Below, one piece after another: positions 1-13,482 of a stretch of DNA of 64,000 nucleotides. Numbering within the stretch: the stretch's first letter is position 1; each line of letters begins with the position of its first letter. The stretch lies in contig NC_088788.1 in NCBI RefSeq assembly GCF_949628265.1, positions 25,964,335 through 26,028,334 of the forward strand. Direction: 5' to 3'. Position numbers and translations under genes: made by a program. Under the pieces are notes generated by a model, which had not been told where the DNA came from, did not search any database, and saw nothing but the letters and a program-made list of their open reading frames with translations. The DNA is from Cloeon dipterum (taxonomy: Eukaryota; Arthropoda; Insecta; Ephemeroptera; Baetidae).

Positions 1-600
1 TTGATGAGCGAGCTGTACTATTCAGCGCGCTGAGCTTGCTTTTGACCTGACTGCCAGCTGGAGATGGGATGCGGCTTGACTTATTTCGCTACACTTGCTA
101 TTAATTTAAAATTAAAGAAAGGGACGAATTTGTCAAGTTGTGGTTTTAGCTTAGATATAACCTTTCTTAAAAAAAAATCGGAACTAAACTCTTCAGATTT
201 TTTCAAACAACCATTTAAATAAAATTTATAGATTTAAATTTTAAAATTAATTTTCTATAGCACAATAAAATTATCTGTATGAAGAGCTCACTTAAACTAG
301 TTCAGCTGCTTCCAGCAGTGGAAATATTGGAAATACGTTTTTCATTCTTGCCATTCTTGCTTATTTGTTTCAAATTCCTTTATTGAATTTATTATTTGAG
401 CTATGGGCTTTGTCCATATAATATTTGTTTGTCAACAAATAACTTTGTTTGTCAACAAATAACTTTGTTTGTCATCAAATAACATTAAATAATAACATTT
501 TCATGAATTTTAAAGATACCTTTGCTCACGAAACTATTTAAACTGTATAATTTCGTCGGTGAAATTTGAATAACATATTTTTATCTAAATTTGTACTCAC
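1..600 (-). other. Start of CYP307 intron 1, with a 20-bp tandem repeat
   Basis: AT-rich sequence downstream of the CYP307 exon 1 donor, running off the left edge. It contains three head-to-tail copies of a 20-bp unit (about 424-484) built around TTTGTTTGTCAACAAAT. No exon or other gene is visible. Confidence 0.6.
424..484. repeat. Three tandem 20-bp repeats with forkhead-like cores
   Basis: The unit TTTGTTTGTCAACAAATAAC occurs three times at an exact 20-bp period; the third copy has one substitution (GTCATC for GTCAAC). Each unit contains TTGTTTGTC (reverse GACAAACAA), which resembles a forkhead/FOXO core. Two full helical turns between units would put the motifs on the same DNA face. Regulatory function is inferred. 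Confidence 0.6.
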
Positions 601-961
601 AATTGTCCCTGTCGCCGCCAAAAAGCTGATTGAAGCGGGTGAAGTCCGGACGGCCGCCAAAGTGCGCGCCCTTGGAGATGAGCACCTCCTTAATGAGCGC
701 GTACGACGAGACGACGACGCAGCGGGACACGCCGAGACGCAGCCGGTAGATGGGCCCGAAGCGCCTGGCGAGGGCTGTGAATGCGTGGAACGGGGTCTGG
801 TGGCCCCCGAGCATGTGCAGGTTGCCCAGCACGGGCCAGGCGTGCGGCCCCGGGATTCCGGCGGGATGCTTGGCACGACGGCCAAGATGGGCGGCCAGGG
901 CGGCGGCCACCCCCAGCAGACCAACTGTCAGCAGCAGGCAGGCAGACACAAGCGTCAACAT
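601..961 (-). CDS. CYP307-family cytochrome P450, first coding exon (spook/spookier-like)
   Basis: N-terminal exon of a microsomal P450 that acts early in ecdysteroid synthesis (the Halloween-gene 'black box' step after 7-dehydrocholesterol). The ATG is at 961..959 with an A at -3. Residues 1-25 are a hydrophobic membrane anchor, followed by a proline-rich hinge (GIPGPHAWPVLGNL, about 36-49), and then the CYP307-like block FGGRPDFTRF and LFGGDRDN at 101-120. The exon ends in phase 1 at a GTGAGT donor; the leftover T would start the Ser expected after GGDRxN in CYP307 proteins. The remaining exons, including the haem-binding Cys, lie beyond the left edge, so activity cannot be judged. Spook, spookier and spookiest cannot be separated from this exon. 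An upstream TATA box and the head-to-head neverland gene support the call. Confidence 0.88.
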
Positions 962-992
962 GTTGAGTCTCCACGACGGCCTCTCAGGAAGA

Positions 993-1021
993 TGAACCGG
1001 CCGCAAGGCAGCCTCTTTATA
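993..1021 (-). promoter_or_regulatory. Core promoter of the CYP307 gene: TATA box plus initiator-like motif
   Basis: On the minus strand TATAAAG lies at 1021..1015, and an initiator-like TCATCTT follows with its A at 993, about 28 nt downstream. This would give a 5' leader of only about 32 nt before the ATG at 961. Spacing and orientation fit a focused RNA polymerase II promoter. No transcript evidence is available. Confidence 0.55.
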
Positions 1022-2968
1022 CCAACAGCCCCCTCTCCGCTCTCCTTGGCCTCTTCGCTCTTCTCTCACTCTCTTTCGCCGCAGACACGCAGGAGTGCGC
1101 GGCCCCCTCCGCCCCTCGGGACACCCTGGGCGCCCTCTCCAAACCCTGAGCCAGCGTAGAGAGGAAAACGTGAAAGACGCGACCACGGGGAATTCCCGCG
1201 ACCGCTCTGCGAAACGGGGATGCTAATAGAACATTTTAAGGTGTCGTTTGCCGAAGCATTTATTTATTACGCCTCGTGTCTGTTACACACAATCTTTTAA
1301 AGCCTCAGGGTGTACTTCTACAGAGTTAGGATTAGAATGGAATCTCTATTTTCCTCAAAACTGAAAGGATATACTTTCTAAATTTTTAGAATTGTTTCTT
1401 TTTTTTGTTTCATGCAACTCTTGTTAAAATTTATTCATGAGATCAATAGTTTCAACAATTCGATCTAAGAAGGAGTGAAATGAGTCGAATGAATATTGAA
1501 AAATTATGTCAAACAGTACAAACTCTCGTTTTCGATTTATATACACTATGAACATTATTTGTTTTGACAACTCCGACATCTCCAAAAAAACGACCGCAAG
1601 AGCTTGGATACAAACAAAATAAGCAAAATCACTCTGCAAATAATGTTATTAGCAAATGGCGGGTCACAACAAAGAGAAGAACATATATGCGCTCATATAC
1701 ACTGTCTCAATTATGAATCGGTAAATTCCCGTTGACGTCATAGGTTTTCCTGTGATCGTCACTTTTATTCCTCCACCATGTTCACTAATTCGTACAATGC
1801 AGTGGGTATTTGAGTATTTTTTTTCTTAACTTATGCCGACGAAATTTTTAAGACAGAATCATTGATTGAAACCTTTGGGTTTGTGAGACAGTGATCCCCT
1901 AAGAAAACAAATCCTTCAATCTGGTCTTAAATCTGATGCATCAAAGCGTTGATGCAAAGCAATTTTTAGTATTCTTCCACACTTTTTTCCCAATTATTGC
2001 ATTTTCACAATATTTTTTTAAGTTAAACGCGTGTTTTCTATAATTTTTCAAGGTTACAACACAATAATATTTGAAAAACACCTGTTTTAAATACTTTCGG
2101 TAATTCATTTTTGAGCCTGTGCGGCATCCTTTAAGAATTTAAACTCCTAGAATACTTCATAGGCGTATTGTAAAAGGGAATTCAGCTTATGCTGACGTTT
2201 ACCTCTTTACTAACAAGTTGAGTATTTTTTCCAAAACAACTTTTCAAAAACAAAATGGTTTATTTTGTTTTTGCTGTAAAAACACAGAAACTTTAGTGCC
2301 ATTTCGAAATTTATTTTTATCTAAATAATAGACCAATGTTTTTTATCTGACTGGGCCATATAAACGTTTAAAATTTAAAGAGATGAGCATGAGTGTGAAG
2401 AAACAAAAAAATACTGCAAGGGCTGCGATGCAGTTACTTCAGACTAGAAAAGATTACAATAACCCTGGAAAATTTGTAACCTTTGCTCAATGTATTCCTC
2501 TGATTTCCAAAGGTTCGAATTTGCGGATTGACTTATGCCACTTAAATCGGAATTTATTGGACGAAAAGAGATTTTAAAAATTACACGATTTTTGGTAAAT
2601 CAGTATAAGTAATTAATTTGTAGACGTCCCTGGTAGATTTGTCACCGCAGCTGCCACTTATTGTTAGCAAGGTGCAGCCTTGGTGCTTTTACAAGTGAAC
2701 GGGGTTGCTTGGTCACTCGTCGCTCCCCTATGCGGTTGTGCTTGGCGCACTTCCCCTCCGCTTCTGCCGCATTCGAACGCGATGTGTGCACCTCTAATCT
2801 GGAGCTGCGCGCGAGGAGGCGTGCGGCTGCCACCGCAATTGCCTTTGAATCGCCCAGCCCAAGAGACGGACGCCAGCCGCCGCTCGCTGCCTGCCCAGGT
2901 ACACACAAACACACTCTCACCATCTTCGCAGGTAATTTTCTGTCCTGCTCTGGCCCACGTTTCGGCGG

Positions 2969-3062
<94 letters not shown>

Positions 3063-6000
3063 GGTCGCGGAGGAGGGCAAGAGCAACAGGTGTCGGCCGG
3101 CCAATCGCGCCCGTTCGTACGAGCTTCCATACTCCGCACCGGTCTCGGTTCGAAATCTGCCGGATGCAAATCTGCACTGGGTCACGAGTTCAGTTTATTT
3201 CAGTTCAAGGGGATTTTTAAATTTGTCTTACTCTCGTTCGAAAGTAGCTTTTTCAAGGGAGAAAATTTCCAAGGACAAAATCAAAGTTTGAATTTTTCTC
3301 TCTGATGATTTATTTTTTATCTAACAATTAAGTATTGATTAAGTGCTGAGATTTCCGCAAAACAAACTAAAACTGAAAGTTTTGCTTGATGTGCCAATAA
3401 TAATTTTTTAAAACTCTGCAATGTCAACTTGATAAAAATCTCAAAATAATATCGATCAAATGAAGGCTGTGTATTAACAGGATTAAACACGAATATTAAG
3501 TCCCGCAAGCTAAAAGCGCGTTTTCCTCACTGGCCTGGTCCAATCGCGTTTTTATCAGTTTCTGCTGGATCAAACCAAGGCTGACACACAGGAGAGTTTG
3601 TCGTAACACACGATTTGTTGACGAAGTCCTGGAGAGCCTATATACCAGTTGTCCAGCGAAGAAGCGAAATGGAGGGGACTTAATTACCGTTACGATAAAA
3701 TGCCAATCAAAACTTCTAGAATGTTTTTATATTGTAAAACGTTTTTTGAGGCACGCGTTCTTTACGTAATATAGGTAGTATTTTTATTCCCTTCTCAGTA
3801 TTCCCTCTCTCAGGGAGTTCCCGCCCACAAAACCATCATGTGACAAAACCAAAGAGGCACGTTGTTGATTCGTAGTTTTTGTTTTCACTGAGTAAGAGAA
3901 GGTATAAACAAGGGTCCCATCGGAAAGATAAAATGATCATATAATTGCTCTGTCGTGAGTGCGTAGTTTACTTTCATTATAAGTTATTTTTTTATTAATT
4001 TTAACACCACGAAGGGACACAATTTTGCGAATGAAAAAATAAACAAACAACTTGCTTGTTAATCGTAAGAAAAAATTTCAACGTTCTTATGTAACGTGCA
4101 AGTAGTGCAACCTTGATTGGTTCAATAAAATTTAATTTATATGGTTGTGAATCTAAATATAACACATGAAGCCGGATGCAAAACGAGTTGGATTTTTGAT
4201 CTACGCGCCTTCCAAAAATTAAGCGTTGCGGCTTCCCCGACGAAAAAGCCGATAAGGCCGCGCGGTTTTTTGTTATTTTATGTTGTCACATGCGTTAGGT
4301 AAATCCGACTGATAAGACACGTTAAATCATCATTTCGCACGAAAAAATTATCTTATACACTTTGCACATTTGCGGCATTAATTCGTAAATTCCTCTTCAG
4401 ATAAGGTGATTCATTTTTTGCACCGCCCAATGCTGGGCGAGTGGCGTGCGCGAATTCGCGGTTTATTGAACCAGTCAGTGAAAAAGCAGCCAACGAGAGA
4501 ACTCTCGCTGCTGACCGCGAGCGCTGGCTTTTTCGCCCGCCGCGATGCACTGAGCTAGGCCAATGTAACGGACTTGATCTTGAAATTGATCGCTCATTGT
4601 ACTCGCCCCGTGCGTCTTAATGAGCCCGCGCGATCGTAATCTCTGTGCTGTGCCCTGCAACTTTTCAATCTGTGAAAGGAATCTGCTCCGCTCATTCGTA
4701 GCCACGAGCGCAATTTTTCATTACTGCTGAAAAAAAGTTGATTAACGAAACGTCAAAACAACTTGCTCGCGGAGCGGAGCAGGAAGTCATGCCAGCACTC
4801 TCGCGCGAGCATATATATGTTATTAGACGCAGATTTCAAACGGAGACTCATCTCGGCCACTTTCGGTCGCCGATATCATTCCGAGAGATGCAGTGCGCGC
4901 AACGGACCCGTTCATCTGCGACGTCGGCCTGTGCTAATTGGCCTTGCGTTAGGAAACGTGTCAATGTGCGTATGATTATAAATAAAATCTTGCGTGCATT
5001 ATAATTTCGCAGCGTGTCCGCTTTCGCTCGGAATTTTAAATCCAGCACCGTGGATTTCAGTTACTTTCTCACAATCAGAGCTAATTGCAAACATATCTGA
5101 ATCCCAGTGTTTCCCAAAAGCAAACAGTTTTCCTCCACGATTTAAATTATTCGAATTGTGCTAACAAGAATAATTATTTTGCAATACTCGGCAAAATCAT
5201 TGTTACTTTAAGGGTTAAAAGGTTGCCAGGTTTGGGAGCTTTTAAAATGGCGAGCATAACTGTCTCCTCAAGGGACATCTTATTATCATAACAACAAGAG
5301 TTTAATTCTCCTTCACAAGACATACGATATTGGATGGATTTCGTCGAGAGAGGTATTGAAAGATGTGATGAGAAAATGCTCAAGCGTCGTGCATTGTAGA
5401 GAAAATAGGAACAATCTGAAGCTTGGCCATGTTAGAGGAAAGCTGTACAGAAAAAATGTGAAAATCCTTTTACCTTTACTTAATAAATTATCTCAAAAAT
5501 TGGGACAAAGTTAAAATTAAATTTGCAAAATAATATATACTCCGAAGTTTGCATGCTATTCAAACGGCAACCGAAGTGTCTCCCTGTTCAGGATTAATTT
5601 CACCGTAAGAGAAATTTAACTCATAATTCGCACGCTATTAAATAGATCGCGACAAGAAGAATCAAGCGATCAAATAACTTACAAATCGTTGAATTTTTGA
5701 GAAATTTAGCAGGCCTAGATGGTAAAATACACTTGCAGTGAAATTTTGTCAAAAAATAAATATAAAAAACATTTTGTGCTGTTTAAAGGATTGCAAAATA
5801 CGTTTTTGGGTTTAGTAAAACCAGCTAATAAATTATCTGGTATAATTTTCATTAGACTACAAGATAATAAAAATATTTGAAAAGAGGATTCATTTGCAAA
5901 AAATGCTAACAATAAATTTGCTATTGATTGTGCGAGATATCCTCTCCTAATTTCATCGGTAATTCGCAGTTCTAGTCATAAAATTACTGGGTGTATGAAA

Positions 6001-9000
6001 GGATGTATTATTGATGTTCCCTTTTGCACGAAGCGCACCTGACGGTCAAGGAGGGTCCGCCCAGTTTCCTCGTCCATGCAACTTCAGGCGAATCGGCAAA
6101 TTTTGACCCTGACTTATTTTGGCACGCTCTTCTAGCGAGAACAAGCCACGTGTTGCTCATTAGACTGAAGGAAGAGAGAAAAATGTTTCTAAAAAGAGCA
6201 GCATGCGGTTTCCCTTTTCAGGACCTTCGTCAGTGGCTCAGTGGCTCGTCTCACTCTCGTTTTCTCCCGTTTTCGTAGGCCAGCGCGCGTGTGTATGGAA
6301 ATCACTTTCCTGCGCGCCGCCGTGTCGACTTGCAGAGCGCGTATTATGTGAGTGTGTGGATCAGTAAATGTGTCTGCCGAGAAAATAAAACACAATCTGT
6401 GCCTGGCGGCGCAGACTTGAGATGCTAGGCGCGATACACATTCTCTTACATAAAATTACGGCCGCGGATCGATTCAACGCGTGTGATTAAAAATGCTCCT
6501 TTTTGAATATCGTCCGATTTACGTCCGTTCGGCTCGCGGACATGGTCAGAAACGCTTTGTTTATGACTCGCGGCTGCTTTTATGGACTCGGCGATCTGAT
6601 TTTTACAAGTTTTACGTGATTTTGATGACTCGTAGCTTCACGTTGAAAATGAATGTTCAAAATTTTTGTATGTAGAATTTGCTACGGTCAATAAAAAGTT
6701 TCCACAATAATTACGTCGCTTAAACATGAAAGTTGTATATTTAATTGCTTCAAAATATTTGAAATTCTCGATATTTCATGGCTGAAATGTATATTTGTCT
6801 ACTCTCACAGTCAAAGTCCATAAAAAGTATGTAAGAAAGTAGGAAACTTCAGGAAATCAAGTTAGCTAAGACACGGTCCACGAGGACAAAGCCAAAGTGG
6901 GCCCAGACTAGTATATTGTAAATGTTTTATATATTATTTTTCCATTTTTTACCTTAACAGCAAAAAAACATCACTCAAAATCACACTTTAAAATCTTACT
7001 GTCACATTCGCCTTGCGTAGGGAGGGAACCTGTGCCGGCGAACAGTCTTCCAGGTGCATATCATGTATAAAAAAATGAGATTGCATTTATTATCAACGTG
7101 CACAAAATGTTGTAGACCAAAAATATGTAAAATAATAGATGATTTACAATTAGGAATGGATACATTTATTCATCGACAATCACAAGAGAATTTGAAGTGA
7201 TAAAAGACGAAATATATAGAAGGAAAAGAGCTTTCAAATCCTGCTTATTTATGCTTATGCAATTCGTTGGCATTTGAGTCGCACTGGTTGCATACCTAGT
7301 TTCTTGGCAGGCAACTCGCGAACCGCGTTTTATTGGACTTGTTGTTGTTTTACATAAATTTTAGGTCAATAACTGTTCTCTTGATTTTGCGTAGAATTCC
7401 CCAGTCAGATTTTCTGACGAGATAAAATCAAAACATTTATCAATGGCAAAATTCTAAATTATTGCAGGTCTCTTTGTGTTATGGAAAAATCAGTGGTTGA
7501 TCTGCTTCATTCGGCAGATATCTCTGTTGAAATAACGCTGCTGGGCGGACGCAGTTTGCTTTTTCGACATAATCCTGCTTATCTTTGTAGATCGATATTG
7601 TTTGCGCTATTTATCTCGCACAATAATTGCGTCGGCACAGTATGCGTACGTGAGGACACCGCACATTTTGGGAGTGGCTTATTGCGTACTTATTGCGTTA
7701 CGCAATAAATAAAAGTAATATCTGTTTCATTTAAAAATAAATTTAAAGTTTTTCTGAACAAATAAATTTTTTGGCAATTTACAGAGAGTATTTTAAACTC
7801 ATGATCAAGTGCGTATTTCATCGTACCATTTTTGTTATTAAAAATTAAAAATTATTAACTATTTTAAAAATAAGCACATGATCACCGAATTGAATTGAAG
7901 TTAGTAAGTTTCCACGGCTGGTTGAGGCAAATTCTTCTGCAAATTACTGAATTGTAGATTCCGTGACTTAGCAACTATGCTGTCTGGTACATGAATCCGT
8001 GCAAGATAAATTTATCTTCTTCAACAATTTACTTCTGGCGCACATTTTGAATCATCTGGAAAATTAAAATTTAGGCATTCACTTAGAATGAGCGAAATTC
8101 AGAATCTGTGGCAGCTGCGCAGCATTCAGCAACTGAGCAAGCCGATGCAAAAATTCAATTCTCTTTGATTCTCTCTCGCACTCACTAACGAGCGCGGATG
8201 CCATATTTGAATGCTAGTTAGATCCGGGCAGTGCATTCCGCTTGCCAACAATCCGGTCTGTTCACTCACATATCCTGGTGTAATGATATTGTTATTTTAA
8301 TTAAAAAATACGAGGACCGCAGACCTGCTTTCTCTCGCTTTGAGTTTTTGCATTGAATTGAGATCAGAAGATGTAAATTAAAACGAGACAAAACTGTAGC
8401 TAAACTTGACTTAAAATCATTAAACAGGGGAAATTCTTGGTAATTTTAAAATTGATTTAAAAAGGGGCAAAACAATTTGGAGAGGCAGAATTTTTAATAT
8501 TTTTTTTCAAAATTAATATTTTTCTAATTTAAACGTACATATTAAAATAAGCAACAATGCTTGAGTTTGTGGTGTTTAGTCACTCCCGATTTTGTTCATA
8601 TTCTACTTAAAACTCCTACTTTTCTCTCATTTTTATTGCATCTTCATGACTGATTATGCCATGGGTGTATCTTACTCTCGCCATTCGTGGAAAAAACCTG
8701 CGTCTTCCTTGTTTGCAGTAAACCTGACTGAAAAAAATGTCTTAAAAAAGTGTGTATCTGAATGCCAATTAGTCTGAGAAAAATCGACGGTTTTATAATG
8801 CGCGGCCGCGAAATACCAGGAAACTTCGGAATACGGTTGCTGTTTTTAATTGTATGCAAAAAGTCCACACGCGCGCTCTCGCACTTTTTCAAGCGCGCGG
8901 ATGCGTGAGAACAAGAGGAGAAAAACGAATCTGGTTATCTCGGGCCAGCATCACCAATCTTAGCATCGCATTATAATCGGCCAGCGCGCAGGACTTCCCT

Positions 9001-9500
9001 GCGCCGCTGCCGCCTCCGAGGAATTAGAATTGCATGAGAATGCCGACCAGGTGTTCGTTTAAAATCCAAAAGCCGAGAGATACGTGCCCTAGCAACAGGA
9101 AATTCGAAAGAAAATTCACTTTCAACGTGGCCAGACCTCGTAATTTAACGAGATAATTTGCCCGTCTAGCCCAACATTTGATATTCATATTAGTCTCACT
9201 CTGATTTTCATCTGTCGGCGAGCAAGAAGCATGTTTACTACACGGCTGTAAAATTTACTCAATACGTAAGAGTGTATAAAGGTTCGTTCCTAGAAGTGAC
9301 GAACTGTAACTAATCCAGAAGGTCACCGAGGATTTAAATTATTTGCAATAATTCCTAGTACGATAGGCACAGTTTTGATATTTTCCTTGTCAAGTTGCTG
9401 CAATTAGATATTAAACTAATTATATTCAAACAGTGCATAATTTTTAAATTGTTGTGTTTAACTCCAACAGGTCAGTGCTTTTAAAAAAGCGGCCACTATA
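1022..9500. other. CYP307-neverland intergenic region, left part
   Basis: No gene is supported. The DNA is AT-rich with many short chance ORFs. Notable points are a palindromic CRE-type TGACGTCA at 1733-1740, a CpG-rich island at about 2640-3190 interrupted by a CT microsatellite, and another GC-richer island at about 4430-5040. Weak AT-rich palindromes occur but nothing could be assigned to an RNA gene. Confidence 0.6.
2971..3059. repeat. (TC)n microsatellite, about 89 bp
   Basis: An uninterrupted TC dinucleotide tract (GAGA on the minus strand) sits inside a GC-rich island of about 0.5 kb. It makes long low-complexity reading frames of alternating Ser-Leu or Arg-Glu that are not genes. Confidence 0.98.
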
Positions 9501-9511
9501 TAGAGGCTACT

Positions 9512-9956
9512 CAACGACCATACTGCTTCCGGGCTCTAGCTCAAGGGCCCGGTGCCCAATCTGAAAAAATCCTAAACGGGTGTAAACTTTTTCTGGCAAC
9601 TGCCCAGCCAGGGTCATCGGGCCCTGGTCGAATGTGGTCTCGCTACTATGCGAAATGCAAAGGTAATAATGGTGTCTAAAGGAAAATTTATAAGTACAGC
9701 CTTTAAAAAAATCGTAGTTATCGCACAAGCCATTACTTTTCAGCACGCGATTTTGCACGTGCCCCTTAGCAAAAGGTCACAAACCAAAATGGGATTAAAA
9801 AATGTATGTTTTGTCAAATATCAGACAATTTTTGCACAGAATTGCCGTTTTTTAAACTGAAAATTTCGAAACATTTCTTAAAACGATGCCCCCGTTGGAT
9901 TTTTTTGGATCGGGCTCCTGGCCCCTGAGCTATAGCCCCGGAAGCAGTGGTCAATG
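9512..9956. mobile_element. MITE-like element A with about 65-bp imperfect terminal inverted repeats
   Basis: The left arm (about 9512-9579) and right arm (about 9888-9956) are imperfect reverse complements. They share the core ACTGCTTCCGGG and AGCTCA followed by GGGCC and an A-run. The roughly 310-bp interior has no coding capacity, as expected of a non-autonomous DNA element. A target-site duplication could not be fixed because the arm ends have diverged. Confidence 0.7.
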
Positions 9957-9987
9957 AATTTAGGAACACCATGTACAAATAAACTTA

Positions 9988-10322
9988 CACTGCAAGTCAG
10001 GGGTGAGAAAATGTCACTGCGCTGCAATGAGAAAATCTCACCCCGCCGTATAATATTGTATTGCGACTGCTTTGGTGCGAGGCTTAAGGTGCAGTGGGGG
10101 ATAAGGTGCAGTAAGGGTGCACTGCTTGTCGCACACCTTTGTACTGCCACCTGGCGATACAGGTTAAATGCAAAGTAGTAGAACAGTAGTGGCGAGAAGG
10201 CGCCACACACTATACCTGGGGTGTCAAAGGTGAGTTTTTCGCACCGCGCAGCAGTGACATGCGGCGGGTTGAGATTTTCTCACTGCAGCGCAGTGACATT
10301 TTCTCACCCCTGATTTGCAGTG
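9988..10322. mobile_element. MITE-like element B with about 61-bp terminal inverted repeats
   Basis: The left arm 9988-10048 and right arm 10262-10322 are near-perfect reverse complements, beginning CACTGCAA and containing GTGAGAAAATGTCACTGC. Only a few positions differ. The roughly 210-bp interior repeats GGTGCAGT-type words and has no ORF of note. It begins about 30 bp after element A. Flanking bases are TTA on the left and ATA on the right, so a short TA-type duplication is possible but not certain. Confidence 0.8.
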
Positions 10323-13300
10323 ATATATTTGTAGTTAAAAAGGAAGACGTATATTTAGATTTGTCAGGTTCGAAAATTCTAGAAAATATCTCCACTGTTT
10401 GTATAATATTTGCACTCGGTCAGGCGTAACTCGTATTACCGTACGTTCTGGAAAACAGTTCGCGGAGATTTAGCGCCGGGAGATTGAGGCAGGTACTCAA
10501 AAAACTCTCTCGCAACGGTAAATTTATTCTTCGACTTTACTAGTCTGGACGGATGAAAGTTTGTGTTTTTTTCGGTCCGTTATAAAATTTGCCCCGCTGA
10601 CGTCATATATGGAGCAGATGAACTGCGCCGCAGCTATAATAATAAATCGAAATGTGATGCATCATCGCGTGTTCGCCAAAAGAGAAACTAATTGCAAGTC
10701 GCTTTTTGACGTATTGATTGGTCCTTGCTCCCAGAGCCCTTTAGAGGCGTGTTGCAGTTCTGTTGTAATTTTTGAGTGCACTTTTAGCTGCAGGTCACCT
10801 TTTTACAGTGTCAGTTTTTGCCACGGGAGAAGGCGCCTAAACAACTTTCTTGCTCCTTAGGCGAGCCTTTGTCCAGTCAAAAATTCTAACTGCGCATCGA
10901 AAAGTAGAACAAAAAGGTCAATGTATTTTGCTTTGCGTCTGATTTCGCGAATAGTTCAAAATATCGGGGCTCAAGGTGATGAGAGATGGGAAATAAGATA
11001 TATGTGCTGAACCTCAAACGGGAAAGGCAGGTAAAATATTCGACACATAAACGCTAACACATAAATCCAATATATCTGTATTTTTACGGTGATGTGATTG
11101 GAATATTTCGCAGATAGCACTTTAAATTTCTTACGGTTTTCTAAATTGTAGATTTTTGCGTAAATATTGCAAAATTGCTTTATTTAAAGATGCCTTCTAA
11201 AGCATCTCAATTTTAGGTATAATGAAAGATAAAAATATACACAGCTATAGTGTAAAACGTAACATAGCTAATGGAATAAAACCAAAGAACGACCGGTTGC
11301 TACTAATTCCCATTAAAATAAAAATTAAAAACACGATCACATAGAAGGAAGGGGAAATTATTTTGCGTCGAAGAGTCAACTTTGATTTGATGCTGAAAAT
11401 TAGGATCGGTAGACCAATAATACAAAATATTAAAATCAAAGAAGTAGGAAGTAGTTTCTCTTCACACTGAAATCTGCGTGCAAACAGACTTTAACAAAGC
11501 CGTAAATTGGCCACCCTCAACTGGTGAAAATAAGAACAAGACAAAATTCAAGAAAAATGCGATAGATTAATTTGATTCATGACTCTTAATGCCTAAGGAA
11601 CTCTGGCTCTCATCGCTTCGTTTTCATTATGTTTTACACCTTGATACAATGTGAGAGTTTCCTTCTGGGATGATGTGATTTTAACAATCATAAACTTTAT
11701 GGAGTTTCAAGCAATATAGATACCATACCAAGAATTAGTTTTATCATCGGCATTTCTCGTGTTTAATGCTGTCATCTTGAATGAATATCTGGGCTATGGA
11801 AAATTCCTCAACCTTTCTCTAAAACCGTGACCTATGTAAATGGCACGCATTTGTCCCTCAGAGAAATTCCAAAGTCAGATTTTAATTTGCGTTTGCTGGT
11901 CGACGACTCTTGGCGAAAGGATTTATACTTGGCAATGAGGAGTGTGAAACATTTTTGTTGTATAATCCGTCCAAATACTTGAATAAAAATTAACCCCCTC
12001 AAAAGGAGTGCTTGGGGTCAACGTCCACGTGGAAATATGCGCTTAGAACTATAGAGACAATTTTACACAATCACGGAGACTATGCGTATGCAAATCCAAT
12101 TTGACCGAGCGATGACAGATTCATCTCGACTTAATATCCAGACAACCGCTGCTTCAGCAATTTTCCAGCTGGCCTACTTTCACCATAATAAACGCTTAAT
12201 TTTCCTGCCTATGTAAGCTCCTTGCCTCATTCCCTGGTTCTGTCCCAATTTGAATCCGTTTTTCACAAAGGGAGCAATGCCCGAAAGAAAAGTCATGCAC
12301 TAACGTCATCTCATTTGACGTGAAATATTAAAAGCATTTCCTTAAAGCAGTCATGAAATAAAGATTTCCAAGGTAAACAAAAAATGATTTGCCAAAATGT
12401 TGCGAGAATCGAAGACGTGCTGAATTGCAGGTGCGAAAGTCTATCTCATTTTCTCGCCGTTCCCAATTTGCATGCGAGCCACAACCACGTAAGAAAGTAA
12501 GTGAGGCTTCTTAGGGGGCATTCCTCTCGAGATGGGGAGGTTTGATCGGTCACGAGGACGGAAGCTGGTCGTCATTAGCAAAGGAACTGCATAATAGTGA
12601 GAACGACTCACGTGTGACATATGCACCGAACGTGAGTCGTGGACTATATTGTGTGTCATCTTATTGGTGCCTCGTGAGTTGACGTAGTTCAAGTTCACCT
12701 TAAACGCACGTCAGCGCATGCAGAATTAAAACTATTTCCCTTTTCTACAACTTTCCGTCTCGCTCTAATTCCTCTCTCGATTTCAAGCAAAAGTGTGTGA
12801 TTAATTTTTAAACATCTTCCCCATGCATGATCTTATTTTCTGAACAAAGGTCAAACGTGACCATATTCTCTGATACACTCATTTGCAATTGAAGACAGCT
12901 TACAGAAAATAAAATAATATTATATAAAATGAATTTTTGTATTTTTGCGTTTTTAAAAATGCGAGAAAAATTCCACAATTTAATTTTTTTGATCTTCAAT
13001 TTTAAACTTAAATATTTATCGGATAAATGAAATTTTTCCAGCTTCGGAAAACAAGTACAGTTTACATTTTCGTAAAACACGAGATTTTCTACAATAAATC
13101 ATCTGTGAAACAAAAATTATCATTTTTAGAAAACGTACATCTAAGAACGTATCTTAAAACCTGAACTTTATGCATGAAAAATTATTTGACAGTGAACTAG
13201 TTATTGTTTACAAAGAAATCTGTATCAATATGCTATAATTTTAATAAAACCTGTGAGAAAATCATAGATGCTTTCTCATCTGACAGAGAAACTGTCAACC

Positions 13301-13482
13301 ATAAATATTTAAATTAACGAGGCTATGGTCTGATGTAGGCTCGGAAAATTACAAAGTCAAAATTGAAATTTGCGACTTTCTGGAGACAAAAGTGGCGGCC
13401 GTGCGTGGGAGGGAGGGGAGAGTGCTGGAAGTTGACGATTCGAGTAACATGTCGATTGTGTCCACAGTTTCCTACGAGGACT
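10323..13482. other. Intergenic region upstream of neverland
   Basis: No gene is supported. A TATAAAA at about 10581 is followed by a palindromic TGACGTCA at 10598-10605, with no convincing exon after it. The last few hundred bases before the neverland ATG are AT-rich, and no clear TATA-initiator pair could be assigned. Confidence 0.5.
10598..10605. promoter_or_regulatory. Palindromic CRE-type site TGACGTCA
   Basis: A perfect CREB/ATF palindrome lies 17 bp downstream of TATAAAA in the neverland upstream region. Regulatory role is inferred only; an 8-bp palindrome can occur by chance. Confidence 0.35.

Noticed and set aside
566-1159. 197-codon plus-strand frame opposite the CYP307 exon
   Set aside because: Shadow of the real minus-strand exon, which has the P450 motifs, a start and a matching donor.
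2642-3305. Several overlapping frames of 170-214 codons on both strands
   Set aside because: They are created by the TC/GA dinucleotide tract and the CpG island around it; alternating Ser-Leu and Arg-Glu runs are not protein-coding evidence.
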